A program made the translations under genes and the position numbers. Shown here one piece after another: positions 25,726 to 33,978 of a stretch of DNA of 64,000 bases. The stretch covers positions 86,447 to 150,446 of the forward strand of contig NZ_DIIM01000005.1 of the NCBI RefSeq assembly GCF_002420705.1, in the 5' to 3' direction. The notes beneath the pieces are model-generated. The model had not been told where the DNA came from. It saw nothing but the letters and a program-made list of their open reading frames with translations, and searched no databases. The stretch's first letter is position 1; every line of letters begins with the position of its first letter. The stretch comes from Sphingobacterium sp. UBA5670 (lineage in GTDB: Bacteria; Bacteroidota; Bacteroidia; Sphingobacteriales; Sphingobacteriaceae).

Positions 25726-27489
25726 GTGAGTCAAGATAAAATAACAGGCAAAACCTACGATATCAATTTGTTGAAGCGAATGAGCCGCTATATGCGTCCC
25801 TATCATACTGCATTTTGGATATCGGTCGTTCTAACGATATTACTGGCCGCTGTGGCCCCCGCTCTACCGATGCTTATTCAGCATACATTAGATAACTATA
25901 TCCTAAATTTCGATACCAACGGATTGTCCCTGATGTTGATTGCTATGTTGGCCTTGGTCATCTTGCAGACTTTAATCCGATATTATCATACCTTAATGAC
26001 AAATACCCTTGGGCAATCCGTTATTCGTGATATTCGGATTCAGGTATTTAATCACATCGTCCAGCTACGTTTAAAATATTTTGACCGTACGGCGCTAGGA
26101 AAGTTGATTACGCGCACGATCTCTGATTTAGAGACGCTTTCTAACATTTTCTCTGAAGGGTTAATACAGATTATCGGCGATTTATTGCAATTGGTTGTTA
26201 TTTTGGTCGTTATGTTTTACTCCGACTGGAAGCTGACATTAATTGTTTTGATCCCTATGCCTTTGATGGTGGCGGCAACCTATGTGTTTAAAGAGGCGAT
26301 GAAATCTGCTTTTATCGATGTAAGGAAATGGGTTTCTAATTTAAATACCTTTTTACAGGAGCACATCACCGGTGTCGGTATTATCCAATATTTTGCGCGT
26401 GAAAAGCAGGAAATGGATAAGTTTAAGGAGATTAATGCCCAGCATCGGAATGCTCACATTCGCACTAATTGGTACTTTTCCATCTTTTTTCCTGTCCTGG
26501 AAATTATCATGGCTATTGCGCTAGGATTATTGGTATGGTTTGGTTCCAAACAAATTATGGGCGATGTGATATCTCCAGGTGTAGTTGTAGCCTTCATCAT
26601 GTACATCAATATGATCTTTAGGCCGATTCGGGAACTTATTGATAAATTCAATACACTTCAGATGGGTATGGTAAGTGCAGAACGTATTTTTGAAGTCTTA
26701 GATACGGATGAAAAAACGCCTAATTTGGGAACGCTGAAACCTGCACATATCAACGGAGAAATTGCATTTCGCGATGTTTGGTTTGCTTATAATGAGGAAA
26801 ACTGGGTATTGAAAGACGTTAATTTTAAGGTTAATCCAGGAGAAACCTTGGCTTTGGTCGGGGCTACCGGAGCAGGAAAATCTTCTTCCATCAATATTCT
26901 AAGTCGATTCTATGAAATCAATAAAGGAGAGATTTTATTGGATGGAGTTAATATTCGGGATTATGATCTTGATTATTTAAGAAATACAATCGCGACCGTG
27001 TTACAGGATGTATTTCTCTTTTCGGATAGTGTCATCAATAATATTACCTTAGGTGATCCTGCAATATCTAGAGAACAGGTTATCGAAGCAGCAAAAGAAG
27101 TGGGTGCGCACGATTTTATTATGCGGCTTCCTGGTGGATATGATTATGACGTGAAAGAACGTGGAGCAACCTTATCTGCAGGACAGGCGCAATTGATTTC
27201 TTTTATACGTGCATTAGTCCACGATCCTAGAATCCTTATTTTGGATGAAGCGACTTCTTCAGTGGATACCGAGACAGAAGAGATGATCCAGCATGCGATC
27301 GATAATTTAATGAAGGGCAGAACGTCTATTGTTATCGCCCACCGCTTGTCCACCATTCAAAAGGCGGACAAGATTATTGTGTTGGATAAAGGCGAAATAA
27401 AAGAAATCGGAACCCACCAGGAGCTATTGTCTTTTGATGGCTACTATAAAAAATTATACGATCTGCAATTTCATTCTGCGGGTATTTAA
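25726..27489 (+). CDS. ABC-type exporter, fused permease and ATPase
   Basis: A 587-residue half-transporter of the MsbA/MdlB type, starting at a GTG codon (25726) eight bases after truA. The first about 310 residues hold six membrane segments; the ATPase carries Walker A GATGAGKSS, Q-loop region VLQDVFLFSD, a variant signature LSAGQ (instead of LSGGQ), Walker B ILILDEATS and the H-loop IVIAHRLST. It probably works as a dimer in lipid or drug export. The substrate cannot be told from sequence. Confidence 0.92.
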   Translation: MSQDKITGKTYDINLLKRMSRYMRPYHTAFWISVVLTILLAAVAPALPMLIQHTLDNYILNFDTNGLSLMLIAMLALVILQTLIRYYHTLMTNTLGQSVIRDIRIQVFNHIVQLRLKYFDRTALGKLITRTISDLETLSNIFSEGLIQIIGDLLQLVVILVVMFYSDWKLTLIVLIPMPLMVAATYVFKEAMKSAFIDVRKWVSNLNTFLQEHITGVGIIQYFAREKQEMDKFKEINAQHRNAHIRTNWYFSIFFPVLEIIMAIALGLLVWFGSKQIMGDVISPGVVVAFIMYINMIFRPIRELIDKFNTLQMGMVSAERIFEVLDTDEKTPNLGTLKPAHINGEIAFRDVWFAYNEENWVLKDVNFKVNPGETLALVGATGAGKSSSINILSRFYEINKGEILLDGVNIRDYDLDYLRNTIATVLQDVFLFSDSVINNITLGDPAISREQVIEAAKEVGAHDFIMRLPGGYDYDVKERGATLSAGQAQLISFIRALVHDPRILILDEATSSVDTETEEMIQHAIDNLMKGRTSIVIAHRLSTIQKADKIIVLDKGEIKEIGTHQELLSFDGYYKKLYDLQFHSAGI

Positions 27490-28011
27490 TTAAGCGATAA
27501 TACTTTCCTTGGGGATAGTTTCTTCGTCTTCGATGCGTGTGTTTGCTTTAATTTCGGAACCCCGGCCCACCAGGACGTTTGCACCGACAGAGACATTTGG
27601 GCCAATATTGACAAAATCTTCAATAATGGTGTTGCTTTCGATAACCGCGGACCCCGCTATAATGCAATGGTTGCCTATTTGTACATCTGGAGCAATAGAA
27701 GCACCGGGGAGTATAATGGTACCCTCCCCAATCTCAGCTCTTTTTGATACATAGGCTTTGGGGTGAATGAGGGTTTGGAAATTCCAATCTGCATTTTCCG
27801 AGACGATCCGTTCGCGAAGACCTGGATTCTTGACTGCTACGAAAAAGTCTTCTTCAGCATCTTTGATTTGGTGATGAAGTTGAACCTCATAGTCAAAAAC
27901 GTCTTCAATTAACAGCGATTTGTCAATAAGGCCACCAATTTCAATCGCTAAATCTTCTGCCACATCTACCGCTGTTTTAGCGTGCGCGGTTGCACCGTAT
28001 ATGTATAGCAT
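27490..28011 (-). CDS. NeuD-like sugar O-acyltransferase (left-handed beta-helix)
   Basis: A 173-residue protein starting MLYIYGATAHAKTAVDVAED at 28011; the longer frame to 28152 is rejected because a TATCTTTG promoter box (28026-28033, minus strand) lies inside it. The N-terminal half is a short nucleotide-binding-like PglD N-terminal domain, and the C-terminal half carries hexapeptide repeats (IGEGTIILPGASIAPDVQIG, IIEDFVNIGPNVSVGANV). The family acetylates sugars of capsule, O-antigen or glycoprotein pathways. There is no polysaccharide cluster here, so the acceptor is unknown. It is convergent with the ABC gene and the two stops touch. Confidence 0.82.
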   Translation of the reverse strand: MLYIYGATAHAKTAVDVAEDLAIEIGGLIDKSLLIEDVFDYEVQLHHQIKDAEEDFFVAVKNPGLRERIVSENADWNFQTLIHPKAYVSKRAEIGEGTIILPGASIAPDVQIGNHCIIAGSAVIESNTIIEDFVNIGPNVSVGANVLVGRGSEIKANTRIEDEETIPKESIIA

Positions 28012-28025
28012 GATATTTTTTTGCG

Positions 28026-28033
28026 CAAAGATA
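28026..28033 (-). promoter_or_regulatory. -7 promoter element of the acyltransferase gene
   Basis: CAAAGATA on the plus strand reads TATCTTTG on the minus strand, 14 bases before the ATG at 28011. It fixes the start choice for this gene. Confidence 0.7.
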
Positions 28034-28146
28034 AAGCTTTCCGAAAAGAAGCTCTTTGATATGATGTAAAAAAATGCAACAAAATAAGGGGTCTGATTGT
28101 TTTGATATTTAAAGAGCTTGGGAATTATTTTTCGATCGCAATTATA

Positions 28147-28177
28147 TTGCATATAAAGATCAATTTATCTAAGTTTG
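28147..28177 (+). promoter_or_regulatory. DUF4293 gene promoter (copy 2 of the extended promoter)
   Basis: TTG at 28147-28149, 20-bp spacing, TAAGTTTG at 28170-28177, ending 21 bases before the ATG. It shares the TTGCATATAAA, CAATTT and ATCTAAGTTTG blocks with copies at murF and the GDP-fucose synthase gene. Confidence 0.88.
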
Positions 28178-28198
28178 TTGGTATACAAAAATTAAACT

Positions 28199-28681
28199 AT
28201 GATTCAACGTATCCAAACTGTTTATTTGCTAATAGCAGGATTAGTTATATTCGGCTTATTTCTATTTCCCTATGTTAATTATAGCGATTTGGTCGGCCTG
28301 GGGAAAAATGTCAAAGTGACTGGCGTATATAGTGTTGCTGCAGGTCAGCCGGTACACGAGGGTGGATTTGGTTATATTCTTCAAACTGTAGCGACTGTGC
28401 TTTTAGGAGGGCTCCCAATATTCACGATATTCAAATTTAAAAAACGTAAGGTTCAGCTTTTGCTTATTTGGGTTGAAATTGTCGCTATTATCTTGTTTGC
28501 TATATGGTTGTATTCCTCTGCGAGTACACATCTTACAACAGTAGGACAGTTTTTGGGTGCAGGAAACATTGGCGTAGGATTCTTTTTGTTGCCAATTTCA
28601 ATTATATTTTGTGCATTAGCCCTAGGTGGGGTGCGTAAAGATGAAAAGTTGATCCGGTCTGCCGATCGATTGCGGGCATAA
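28199..28681 (+). CDS. DUF4293 family membrane protein
   Basis: A 160-residue protein with four hydrophobic segments, beginning MIQRIQTVYLLIAGLVIFG. This opening, the FPYVNY end of the first segment and the ALGGVRKDEKLIRSADRLRA tail are the hallmarks of DUF4293, a Bacteroidota-only family of unknown function. It is driven by its own strong promoter and closed by a terminator at 28709-28734. Confidence 0.85.
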   Translation: MIQRIQTVYLLIAGLVIFGLFLFPYVNYSDLVGLGKNVKVTGVYSVAAGQPVHEGGFGYILQTVATVLLGGLPIFTIFKFKKRKVQLLLIWVEIVAIILFAIWLYSSASTHLTTVGQFLGAGNIGVGFFLLPISIIFCALALGGVRKDEKLIRSADRLRA

Positions 28682-28708
28682 TTTTGAAATAATAATACAA
28701 TAATAGTT

Positions 28709-28734
28709 AAAGCCACGAAGACCGTGGCTTTTTT
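28709..28734 (+). terminator. Rho-independent terminator after DUF4293 gene
   Basis: AAAGCCACG (28709-28717) pairs with CGTGGCTTT (28723-28731) around a five-base loop, followed by T residues. It leaves only 14 bases before the next ATG. Confidence 0.85.
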
Positions 28735-28748
28735 AAATATAATATGAT

Positions 28749-29213
28749 ATGAACGTTTTTTTTAGATATGTTGTTGTCTTGATGTTCTTCCTTGGCGGTG
28801 GGTTTGTAAAGGCTCAGTCGGCAGATTCATTGCTGGTTGTTGACGATATTCAATTCGATGTAAAGGAATTTCACGTAGATGAGCCTAAGAATGAATTGGT
28901 GATCAATTTGTTTGCTATATCTTATAGTACCGATCCTCGGGAATATAAAATGAATACCTTCTCTACACAAGTGTTGGATCAGAAGAAACAGTCCCATTTT
29001 TTTTCAACGATTCAGATGGGAAATGTTTTGGTTAAATTTGCAGATAAACAGAATTATCTGCACTATTTGCTAGAAGAAGATAAGCCAGTCGATATACAGG
29101 TCGTGGTAAAGGATTGGAAGAAATCTGATAAGCCGGCGATGATTAAGCTTGTATTCGAAAGTAGTGCGGAAGAGGGTGAATTTCAGGAAGTGTCAATTCC
29201 ATTAAAGAAATAA
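28749..29213 (+). CDS. Secreted protein of unknown function
   Basis: A 154-residue protein with a signal peptide (MNVFFRYVVVLMFFLGGGFVKAQ, cleavage after KAQ). The mature part is rich in acidic and lysine residues and alternating beta-strand patterns (LVVDDIQFDVKEFHVDEPKN, MIKLVFESSAEEGEFQEVSI). I do not recognise the family. It is presumably periplasmic or surface-exposed. It lies between two strong terminators, so it is probably transcribed alone, although no clear TAnnTTTG box fits into the 14-base gap after the preceding terminator; read-through from the DUF4293 gene is possible. Confidence 0.65.
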   Translation: MNVFFRYVVVLMFFLGGGFVKAQSADSLLVVDDIQFDVKEFHVDEPKNELVINLFAISYSTDPREYKMNTFSTQVLDQKKQSHFFSTIQMGNVLVKFADKQNYLHYLLEEDKPVDIQVVVKDWKKSDKPAMIKLVFESSAEEGEFQEVSIPLKK

Positions 29214-29231
29214 ATACGTTGCGGTTAAGAC

Positions 29232-29270
29232 AAAAAAGGTCGTTGGGTGATAATTCCAACGACCTTTTTT
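29232..29270. terminator. Bidirectional terminator
   Basis: AAAAAAGGTCGTTGG (29232-29246) pairs exactly with CCAACGACCTTTTTT (29256-29270) around a nine-base loop, between two convergent genes. Confidence 0.9.
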
Positions 29271-29283
29271 TCCTTTATAGCTA

Positions 29284-29823
29284 TTATCGATTATATCGGA
29301 TCTGTTGTTTGTCCATCATTCCCATCTGATCTTTCATCATTTTGATCTGATCAGCTAATAATTTATTCTTATCTGCTTTTTTTGCTTCTTGAAGAAGTTT
29401 CTCCGCTTCCCGCTTATTGCGCTTTGCCATTGCTACGCCTGCTAGGCTTAATTTTGCCAGAGCGATGTTGTGGTCCATGTGTAAACCCAATGCCAATGCT
29501 TTCTTGAAATATTTTTCAGATTGCATAGGAGCACGTTGCGATTCGATCAGTCCGATCAGCATGTTGTAGTAACCGTGTTGCTGTGGGATCAATTGCTTTT
29601 CGTAGTTCGTGATTTTGCCCAGCCATTTTTCAGCTGCGGCCATATTTTGTTTGCGCATATACCATTGCGCAATCAGCATATATTCATGAAAAAATACAGT
29701 GACAAAACCTAAGATCGTGATCAAGATACCTAAGATTCCCCATCCCCAATTCCCAGTCCAGAATAAGGCAACTGTTCCGATAAGCAATGCACTGCAAATA
29801 ATGATTCTAACGAGATTTGACAT
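29284..29823 (-). CDS. Membrane-anchored TPR-like protein
   Basis: A 179-residue protein starting MSNLVRIIICSALLIG at 29823; upstream residues of the longer frame are not protein-like. Two transmembrane segments occupy residues about 5-22 and 27-48. They are followed by a helical region with TPR-like pattern (AAAEKWLGKI, SEKYFKKALALGLHMDHNIAL) and a lysine-rich coiled-coil tail ending MMDKQQIRYNR. No enzymatic motif. It probably serves as an inner-membrane scaffold. It is convergent with the secreted protein gene and divergent from ung. Confidence 0.65.
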   Translation of the reverse strand: MSNLVRIIICSALLIGTVALFWTGNWGWGILGILITILGFVTVFFHEYMLIAQWYMRKQNMAAAEKWLGKITNYEKQLIPQQHGYYNMLIGLIESQRAPMQSEKYFKKALALGLHMDHNIALAKLSLAGVAMAKRNKREAEKLLQEAKKADKNKLLADQIKMMKDQMGMMDKQQIRYNR

Positions 29824-29987
29824 AAATCTTTGTTTAAAATATTTGTATTCAATTTGATTCTGCAAATATCCGTTAATTTCACCGTTTAAGCAAAGGTTCA
29901 AGTGCTTATTTTGTAAAAATGTGTTTTTCCGAAAGCTGGATGTGCTTATGCAGGGGAGCGGTTCTCCTAATTTTCTTTTTGTACACT

Positions 29988-30018
29988 TTGTCTTTATACC
30001 CAACTTTATCTATGTTTG
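29988..30018 (+). promoter_or_regulatory. ung promoter
   Basis: TTG at 29988-29990, 20-bp spacing, TATGTTTG at 30011-30018. The ung ATG begins four bases after the box, so transcription should start at or very near the start codon. Confidence 0.85.
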
Positions 30019-30022
30019 AATT

Positions 30023-30697
30023 ATGGAAAAACAATACGATGATTCTTGGGCTCCTGTGTTAAAGCCTTTGTTCGGTCAGCCTTATATGAAACAGCTGTCT
30101 ACTTTTGTACAGGAAGAGCGACAACAGACGAAAGTGTTTCCGTCGGCAAATCTGGTGATGAACGCTTTTAAGCTGACACCGTTGGATCAGGTCAAAGTAG
30201 TCATCCTAGGGCAGGATCCTTACCACAATGATGGGCAGGCACACGGTCTGTCATTCTCTGTGCCGGAAGGGATTGCACTGCCACCATCTTTGAAAAATAT
30301 TTTTAAGGAGTTACAAGACGATATCCCCGGGTTTGTCGAGCCGCGTTCTGGTGATTTGACCTCCTGGGCCAAACAGGGGGTGTTGTTGCTAAACGCAACA
30401 TTGACTGTACGGGCGCATTTGGCAGGTTCGCATCAGAAAAGAGGTTGGGAGATTTTTACGGACAGCATTATTCATGCGATTTCGGAGCGTTGCGAGCACG
30501 TGGTGTTTCTATTGTGGGGAAGTTACGCGCAAAAGAAAAGTGCGCTCATTGATGCAAAGAAACATCTTATTTTAACAGCAGTGCATCCTTCGCCGCTGTC
30601 TGTCTATCGTGGTTTCTTTGGTAGTAAGCATTTCTCACGTGCAAACCAATACTTAATAGCTCATGATAAAACCCCAATCGATTGGCGTTTGGTCTGA
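30023..30697 (+). CDS. ung: Uracil-DNA glycosylase
   Basis: A 224-residue family 1 uracil-DNA glycosylase that removes uracil from DNA to start base excision repair. The catalytic loop is VVILGQDPYHNDGQAHGLSFSV (Asp activates water), the uracil-specific residues follow in GVLLLNATLTVR, and the Leu-intercalation loop is HPSPLSVYRGFFGSKHFSRAN. Full-length. It lies alone, convergent with the Lrp-type gene. Confidence 0.96.
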   Translation: MEKQYDDSWAPVLKPLFGQPYMKQLSTFVQEERQQTKVFPSANLVMNAFKLTPLDQVKVVILGQDPYHNDGQAHGLSFSVPEGIALPPSLKNIFKELQDDIPGFVEPRSGDLTSWAKQGVLLLNATLTVRAHLAGSHQKRGWEIFTDSIIHAISERCEHVVFLLWGSYAQKKSALIDAKKHLILTAVHPSPLSVYRGFFGSKHFSRANQYLIAHDKTPIDWRLV

Positions 30698-30750
30698 GCT
30701 CGTGATGACTTATTTTAACTTAGAGTAGAGTCGGGGCGGTGGTTCTAGGT

Positions 30751-30825
30751 AAAACATCATTACCAGAGATTTTCTCCTTGAACGAGGATGCTCCAAAGTA
30801 AGATCCTGGTAAAAAGTGATGTTTT
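30751..30825. terminator. Branched inverted-repeat structure between ung and lrp-type genes
   Basis: AAAACATCA (30751-30759) pairs with TGATGTTTT (30817-30825), and TACCAG (30761-30766) with CTGGTA (30806-30811), enclosing two smaller hairpins (GAG/CTC and CCT/AGG). A T run follows the right arm. It may terminate both convergent genes or be a small RNA. Confidence 0.55.
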
Positions 30826-30846
30826 TAATTCGGCCTATTTTCGCGC

Positions 30847-31317
30847 TTAGTATTCTAATGGAATAATAGGCTCTTTTTTGCTTGTTGACATAATCATCAT
30901 GGTTTGGAAAGTCTTCACAAAAGGTATTTTGGAGATTTTTTCCATGATAACACCTTCATAAGCTTTGATGTCTTTTACATAAACTTTGAGGATGAAATCG
31001 CAATTTCCAGTTACGTGATGGCACTCGGTTACCTCAGGTATCATTTTTACGGCTGCGACAAACTCAGGGATTGCATTATGTGTATGGAAGTCAAGTGAGA
31101 TTTGGATGAATGATTTGATTCCAAGACCCAGTTTTTCCTCGTCAACAAAAGCATGGTAACTTTTTATAAAGCCTGAGTTTTCCAGTTTACGCACACGTTC
31201 TAAAGTCGGTGCGGGAGATAGTCCGATGCTAGATGCAAGCTGCAAATTAGTTATACGACCATTCTCTTGTAATAGTTTAAGAATTTTTAAATCTGTTTTG
31301 TCCGGTGCAAAGGGCAT
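30847..31317 (-). CDS. Lrp/AsnC-family transcriptional regulator
   Basis: A 156-residue regulator. The N-terminal winged helix-turn-helix is DKTDLKILKLLQENGRIT and LQLASSIGLSPAPTLERVRK; the C-terminal domain is the ligand-binding RAM/ACT-like fold (IQISLDFHTH, ECHHVTGNCDFILKVYVKD). Length is typical for AsnC/Lrp proteins responding to amino acids. It is divergent from the suf operon across a 332-bp gap that holds repeated and palindromic sequences over its own promoter, so autoregulation is likely. The effector amino acid is not predictable. Confidence 0.92.
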   Translation of the reverse strand: MPFAPDKTDLKILKLLQENGRITNLQLASSIGLSPAPTLERVRKLENSGFIKSYHAFVDEEKLGLGIKSFIQISLDFHTHNAIPEFVAAVKMIPEVTECHHVTGNCDFILKVYVKDIKAYEGVIMEKISKIPFVKTFQTMMIMSTSKKEPIIPLEY

Positions 31318-31328
31318 ATCTTAAGTCT

Positions 31329-31403
31329 TAATAATCAATAGTATTTGTAAATATACAAAATTATATTTGGAAATTTAAAAATATACAAAATTATTGATGA
31401 TTA
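31329..31403 (-). promoter_or_regulatory. Lrp-type autoregulatory region with 30-bp spaced repeats
   Basis: AAATATACAAAATTAT occurs at 31349-31364 and again at 31379-31394, a period of 30 bp. Each copy includes a minus-strand TAATTTTG -7 box (31356-31363 and 31386-31393). The first copy is part of the palindrome TTTGTA-aata-TACAAA (31344-31359). The set is flanked by an inverted pair, TAATAATCAAT (31329-31339) and ATTGATGATTA (31393-31403). This arrangement suits cooperative binding of an Lrp-type octamer. Confidence 0.55.
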
Positions 31404-31649
31404 ATAGATTTTGTTTATATTGAATGAGCTTTATTATAAATTTAATCGATTTAAAATCATTTGACTGTCATAATCGATTGAAATGTGCTCATTTTAATGA
31501 AATGGAGTGATAAATGTCATTTTTTTATTAAAAATAGCTTCGTAAGGCTATATAAAATGCTGTTTTATTGGCTTTGAAATTGTAACTTTGCAGTTCGATA
31601 GTAGCGGAGGTAAAGCCCTCCCAAATTAGTTAAACCGTGAGAGCGCAAT
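31404..31649 (+). promoter_or_regulatory. Upstream region and promoter of sufBCD
   Basis: The promoter element TAACTTTG lies at 31583-31590, giving a 5' leader of about 55 bases that contains a short hairpin (GGAGG 31606-31610 with CCTCC 31617-31621). Further upstream, AATCGATT occurs at 31444-31451 and 31472-31479 in similar flanks (28-bp period). No Fur-like or IscR-like site stands out to me. Confidence 0.6.
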
Positions 31650-33101
31650 ATGAGTACTAAAGACGACGATTTGTTAAAAGAGCTGGAGCTCGAAGAATAT
31701 AAATACGGGTTCACGACAGATATCGAAATGGAAATTGCAGCCAAAGGCCTTACTGAGGATACGGTTCGTTTTATTTCGGCCAAAAAGAATGAACCTGAAT
31801 GGCTATTGGAATGGAGATTGAAAGCTTTTCGTCATTTCTTGACGTTGAGAATGCCTACTTGGCAAAATTTTAAGGCTCCTGAAATTGATTTTCAAGAGAT
31901 TTCTTACTATGCAGCCCCAAAAGCAAAACCACAGCTTAATTCGATGGATGAGGTTGACCCGGAGTTGATTGCTACCTTTGAAAAATTGGGGATTCCTTTG
32001 GATGAGCAAAAAATATTGGCGGGAGTTGTGGCTGTAGATGCTGTCTTCGATTCGGTATCTGTAAAAACAACGTTTCGTGAGAAATTAAAAGAGCAAGGAG
32101 TTATTTTCTGTTCATTTGGTGAGGCTGTGCAAGAGCATCCTGACCTGGTGAAAAAATATTTGGGCACAGTGGTTCCGCAGACAGATAACATTTATGCAGC
32201 ATTAAATTCTGCAGTGTTTTCGGATGGATCCTTTGTTTACGTTCCAAAAGGCGTTAGATGTCCAATGGAATTGTCTACCTATTTCCGTATCAATGCACAG
32301 AATACAGGGCAATTCGAACGCACGTTGATCATTGCGGATGAGGGGGCTTATGTTTCTTATTTGGAGGGATGTACTGCACCTATGCGTGATGAAAACCAGC
32401 TGCATGCTGCAGTGGTTGAATTGATTGCTGAACGCGATGCTGATATTAAATATTCTACCGTTCAAAACTGGTACCCTGGTGATAAAGATGGGAAAGGTGG
32501 GATATATAACTTTGTAACGAAGCGTGGAATCTGTAAGGGCGATAACAGTAAAATCTCCTGGACCCAAGTAGAAACGGGCTCTGCAATTACATGGAAATAC
32601 CCGGGTGTGATTTTAAAGGGTGATAACTCTATTGGCGAGTTTTATTCTGTAGCCATGACGCGTAATCATCAGGTAGCTGATACAGGAACTAAGATGGTGC
32701 ATTTGGGTAAAAACACGAAATCTAAAATTATTTCTAAAGGTATCTCTGCTGGTAAGAGCCATAACAGTTATAGAGGTTTAGTGAAAATCGGTCCAAATGC
32801 CGACAACTCACGTAACTTTACGCAATGTGACTCCTTATTGATCGGTGATAAATGTGGGGCACATACATTCCCTTATATCGAAAATAGAAATAAGACGGCC
32901 AAATTAGAGCATGAGGCGACTACTTCCAAAATCGGTGAGGACCAAGTGTTCTATTTGAATCAACGTGGTATAGATTCTGAGAAAGCTGTTGGTTTAATTG
33001 TCAACGGTTATGCAAAAGAAGTATTAAATCAATTGCCAATGGAGTTTGCAGTAGAAGCTCAAAAATTATTGGCAATTTCATTAGAAGGTTCAGTAGGATA
33101 G
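31650..33101 (+). CDS. sufB: Fe-S cluster assembly scaffold SufB
   Basis: A 483-residue SufB, part of the SufBC2D complex on which Fe-S clusters are built in the cytoplasm. Family features include YKYGFTTDIEMEIAAKGL at the N-terminus, VYVPKGVRCPMELSTYFRI, YLEGCTAPMRDENQLHAAVV, the core beta-helix with TVQNWYPGDKDGKGG, and QCDSLLIGDKCGAHTFPYIE with the conserved cysteine. Length is normal. First gene of sufBCD; the gaps to sufC and from sufC to sufD are both 59 bases. Confidence 0.97.
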   Translation: MSTKDDDLLKELELEEYKYGFTTDIEMEIAAKGLTEDTVRFISAKKNEPEWLLEWRLKAFRHFLTLRMPTWQNFKAPEIDFQEISYYAAPKAKPQLNSMDEVDPELIATFEKLGIPLDEQKILAGVVAVDAVFDSVSVKTTFREKLKEQGVIFCSFGEAVQEHPDLVKKYLGTVVPQTDNIYAALNSAVFSDGSFVYVPKGVRCPMELSTYFRINAQNTGQFERTLIIADEGAYVSYLEGCTAPMRDENQLHAAVVELIAERDADIKYSTVQNWYPGDKDGKGGIYNFVTKRGICKGDNSKISWTQVETGSAITWKYPGVILKGDNSIGEFYSVAMTRNHQVADTGTKMVHLGKNTKSKIISKGISAGKSHNSYRGLVKIGPNADNSRNFTQCDSLLIGDKCGAHTFPYIENRNKTAKLEHEATTSKIGEDQVFYLNQRGIDSEKAVGLIVNGYAKEVLNQLPMEFAVEAQKLLAISLEGSVG

Positions 33102-33160
33102 ATAAAAAATCATTGGGAATGTAGCAGACGCTACATTACACCATACTCAATACGAATAAA

Positions 33161-33919
33161 ATGTTAAGCATTAAAAATTTACATGCGTCTGTAGAAGACA
33201 AACAAATATTAAAAGGGTTAAACCTAGAAGTAAAAGCTGGAGAAGTTCATGCGATTATGGGACCGAATGGTGCTGGTAAAAGTACATTAGGTAATGTATT
33301 GGCAGGACGTGAATCATATGAAGTAAGTGAAGGTTCTGCATTATTGGACGGTGTAGATTTATTGGATCTTTCCCCTGAGGACCGCGCACGTGAAGGGCTG
33401 TTTTTGGCTTTTCAATATCCTGTTGAGATTCCGGGCGTATCGAATATCAATTTCTTGAAAACAGCTGTAAATGATATTCGTGAGTATAAAGGCCTTCCGC
33501 CAATGGAAGCGAAGGAATTTTTACAGATGGTGAAAGACAAGCAAAAATTAGTTGAGTTTTCAGCTAATTTGGCGAACCGTTCCTTAAATGAAGGATTCTC
33601 CGGTGGTGAGAAAAAGCGTAACGAAATTTTTCAATTGGCGATGTTGAACCCGAAATTATCTATTTTGGATGAGACAGATTCTGGTTTGGATATCGATGCA
33701 CTTCGTATCGTTGCCAATGGTGTGAATGAATTACGTTCTAAAGACAATGCTTTTATTGTTATTACACACTACCAACGTTTGTTGGATTATATCGTTCCAG
33801 ATTTTGTTCACGTATTGTACAATGGCCGTATCGTGAAATCGGGACCTAAAGAATTGGCTTTGGAGCTTGAAGAAAAAGGATACGATTGGTTAAAAGAATA
33901 TGATACACAAAACGCCTAA
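33161..33919 (+). CDS. sufC: Fe-S cluster assembly ATPase SufC
   Basis: A 252-residue ABC-type ATPase that drives conformational change of SufBD. Walker A is GPNGAGKST, the signature is GFSGGEKKRNEI, Walker B is LSILDETDSGLD and the switch histidine is in VITHYQRLLDYI. No membrane segments, as expected. In line with sufB and sufD. Confidence 0.97.
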   Translation: MLSIKNLHASVEDKQILKGLNLEVKAGEVHAIMGPNGAGKSTLGNVLAGRESYEVSEGSALLDGVDLLDLSPEDRAREGLFLAFQYPVEIPGVSNINFLKTAVNDIREYKGLPPMEAKEFLQMVKDKQKLVEFSANLANRSLNEGFSGGEKKRNEIFQLAMLNPKLSILDETDSGLDIDALRIVANGVNELRSKDNAFIVITHYQRLLDYIVPDFVHVLYNGRIVKSGPKELALELEEKGYDWLKEYDTQNA

Positions 33920-33978
33920 TCTTTTATCTGAGTAAATAGGATTAGAAGAGAATTTTGGCGATTTGATTAAAAAATAAC

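Noticed and set aside
28012..28152. Extended N-terminus of the NeuD-like acyltransferase
   Set aside because: It would place a TATCTTTG promoter box inside the coding region, and the family begins at the MLYIYGATAHAKT segment.
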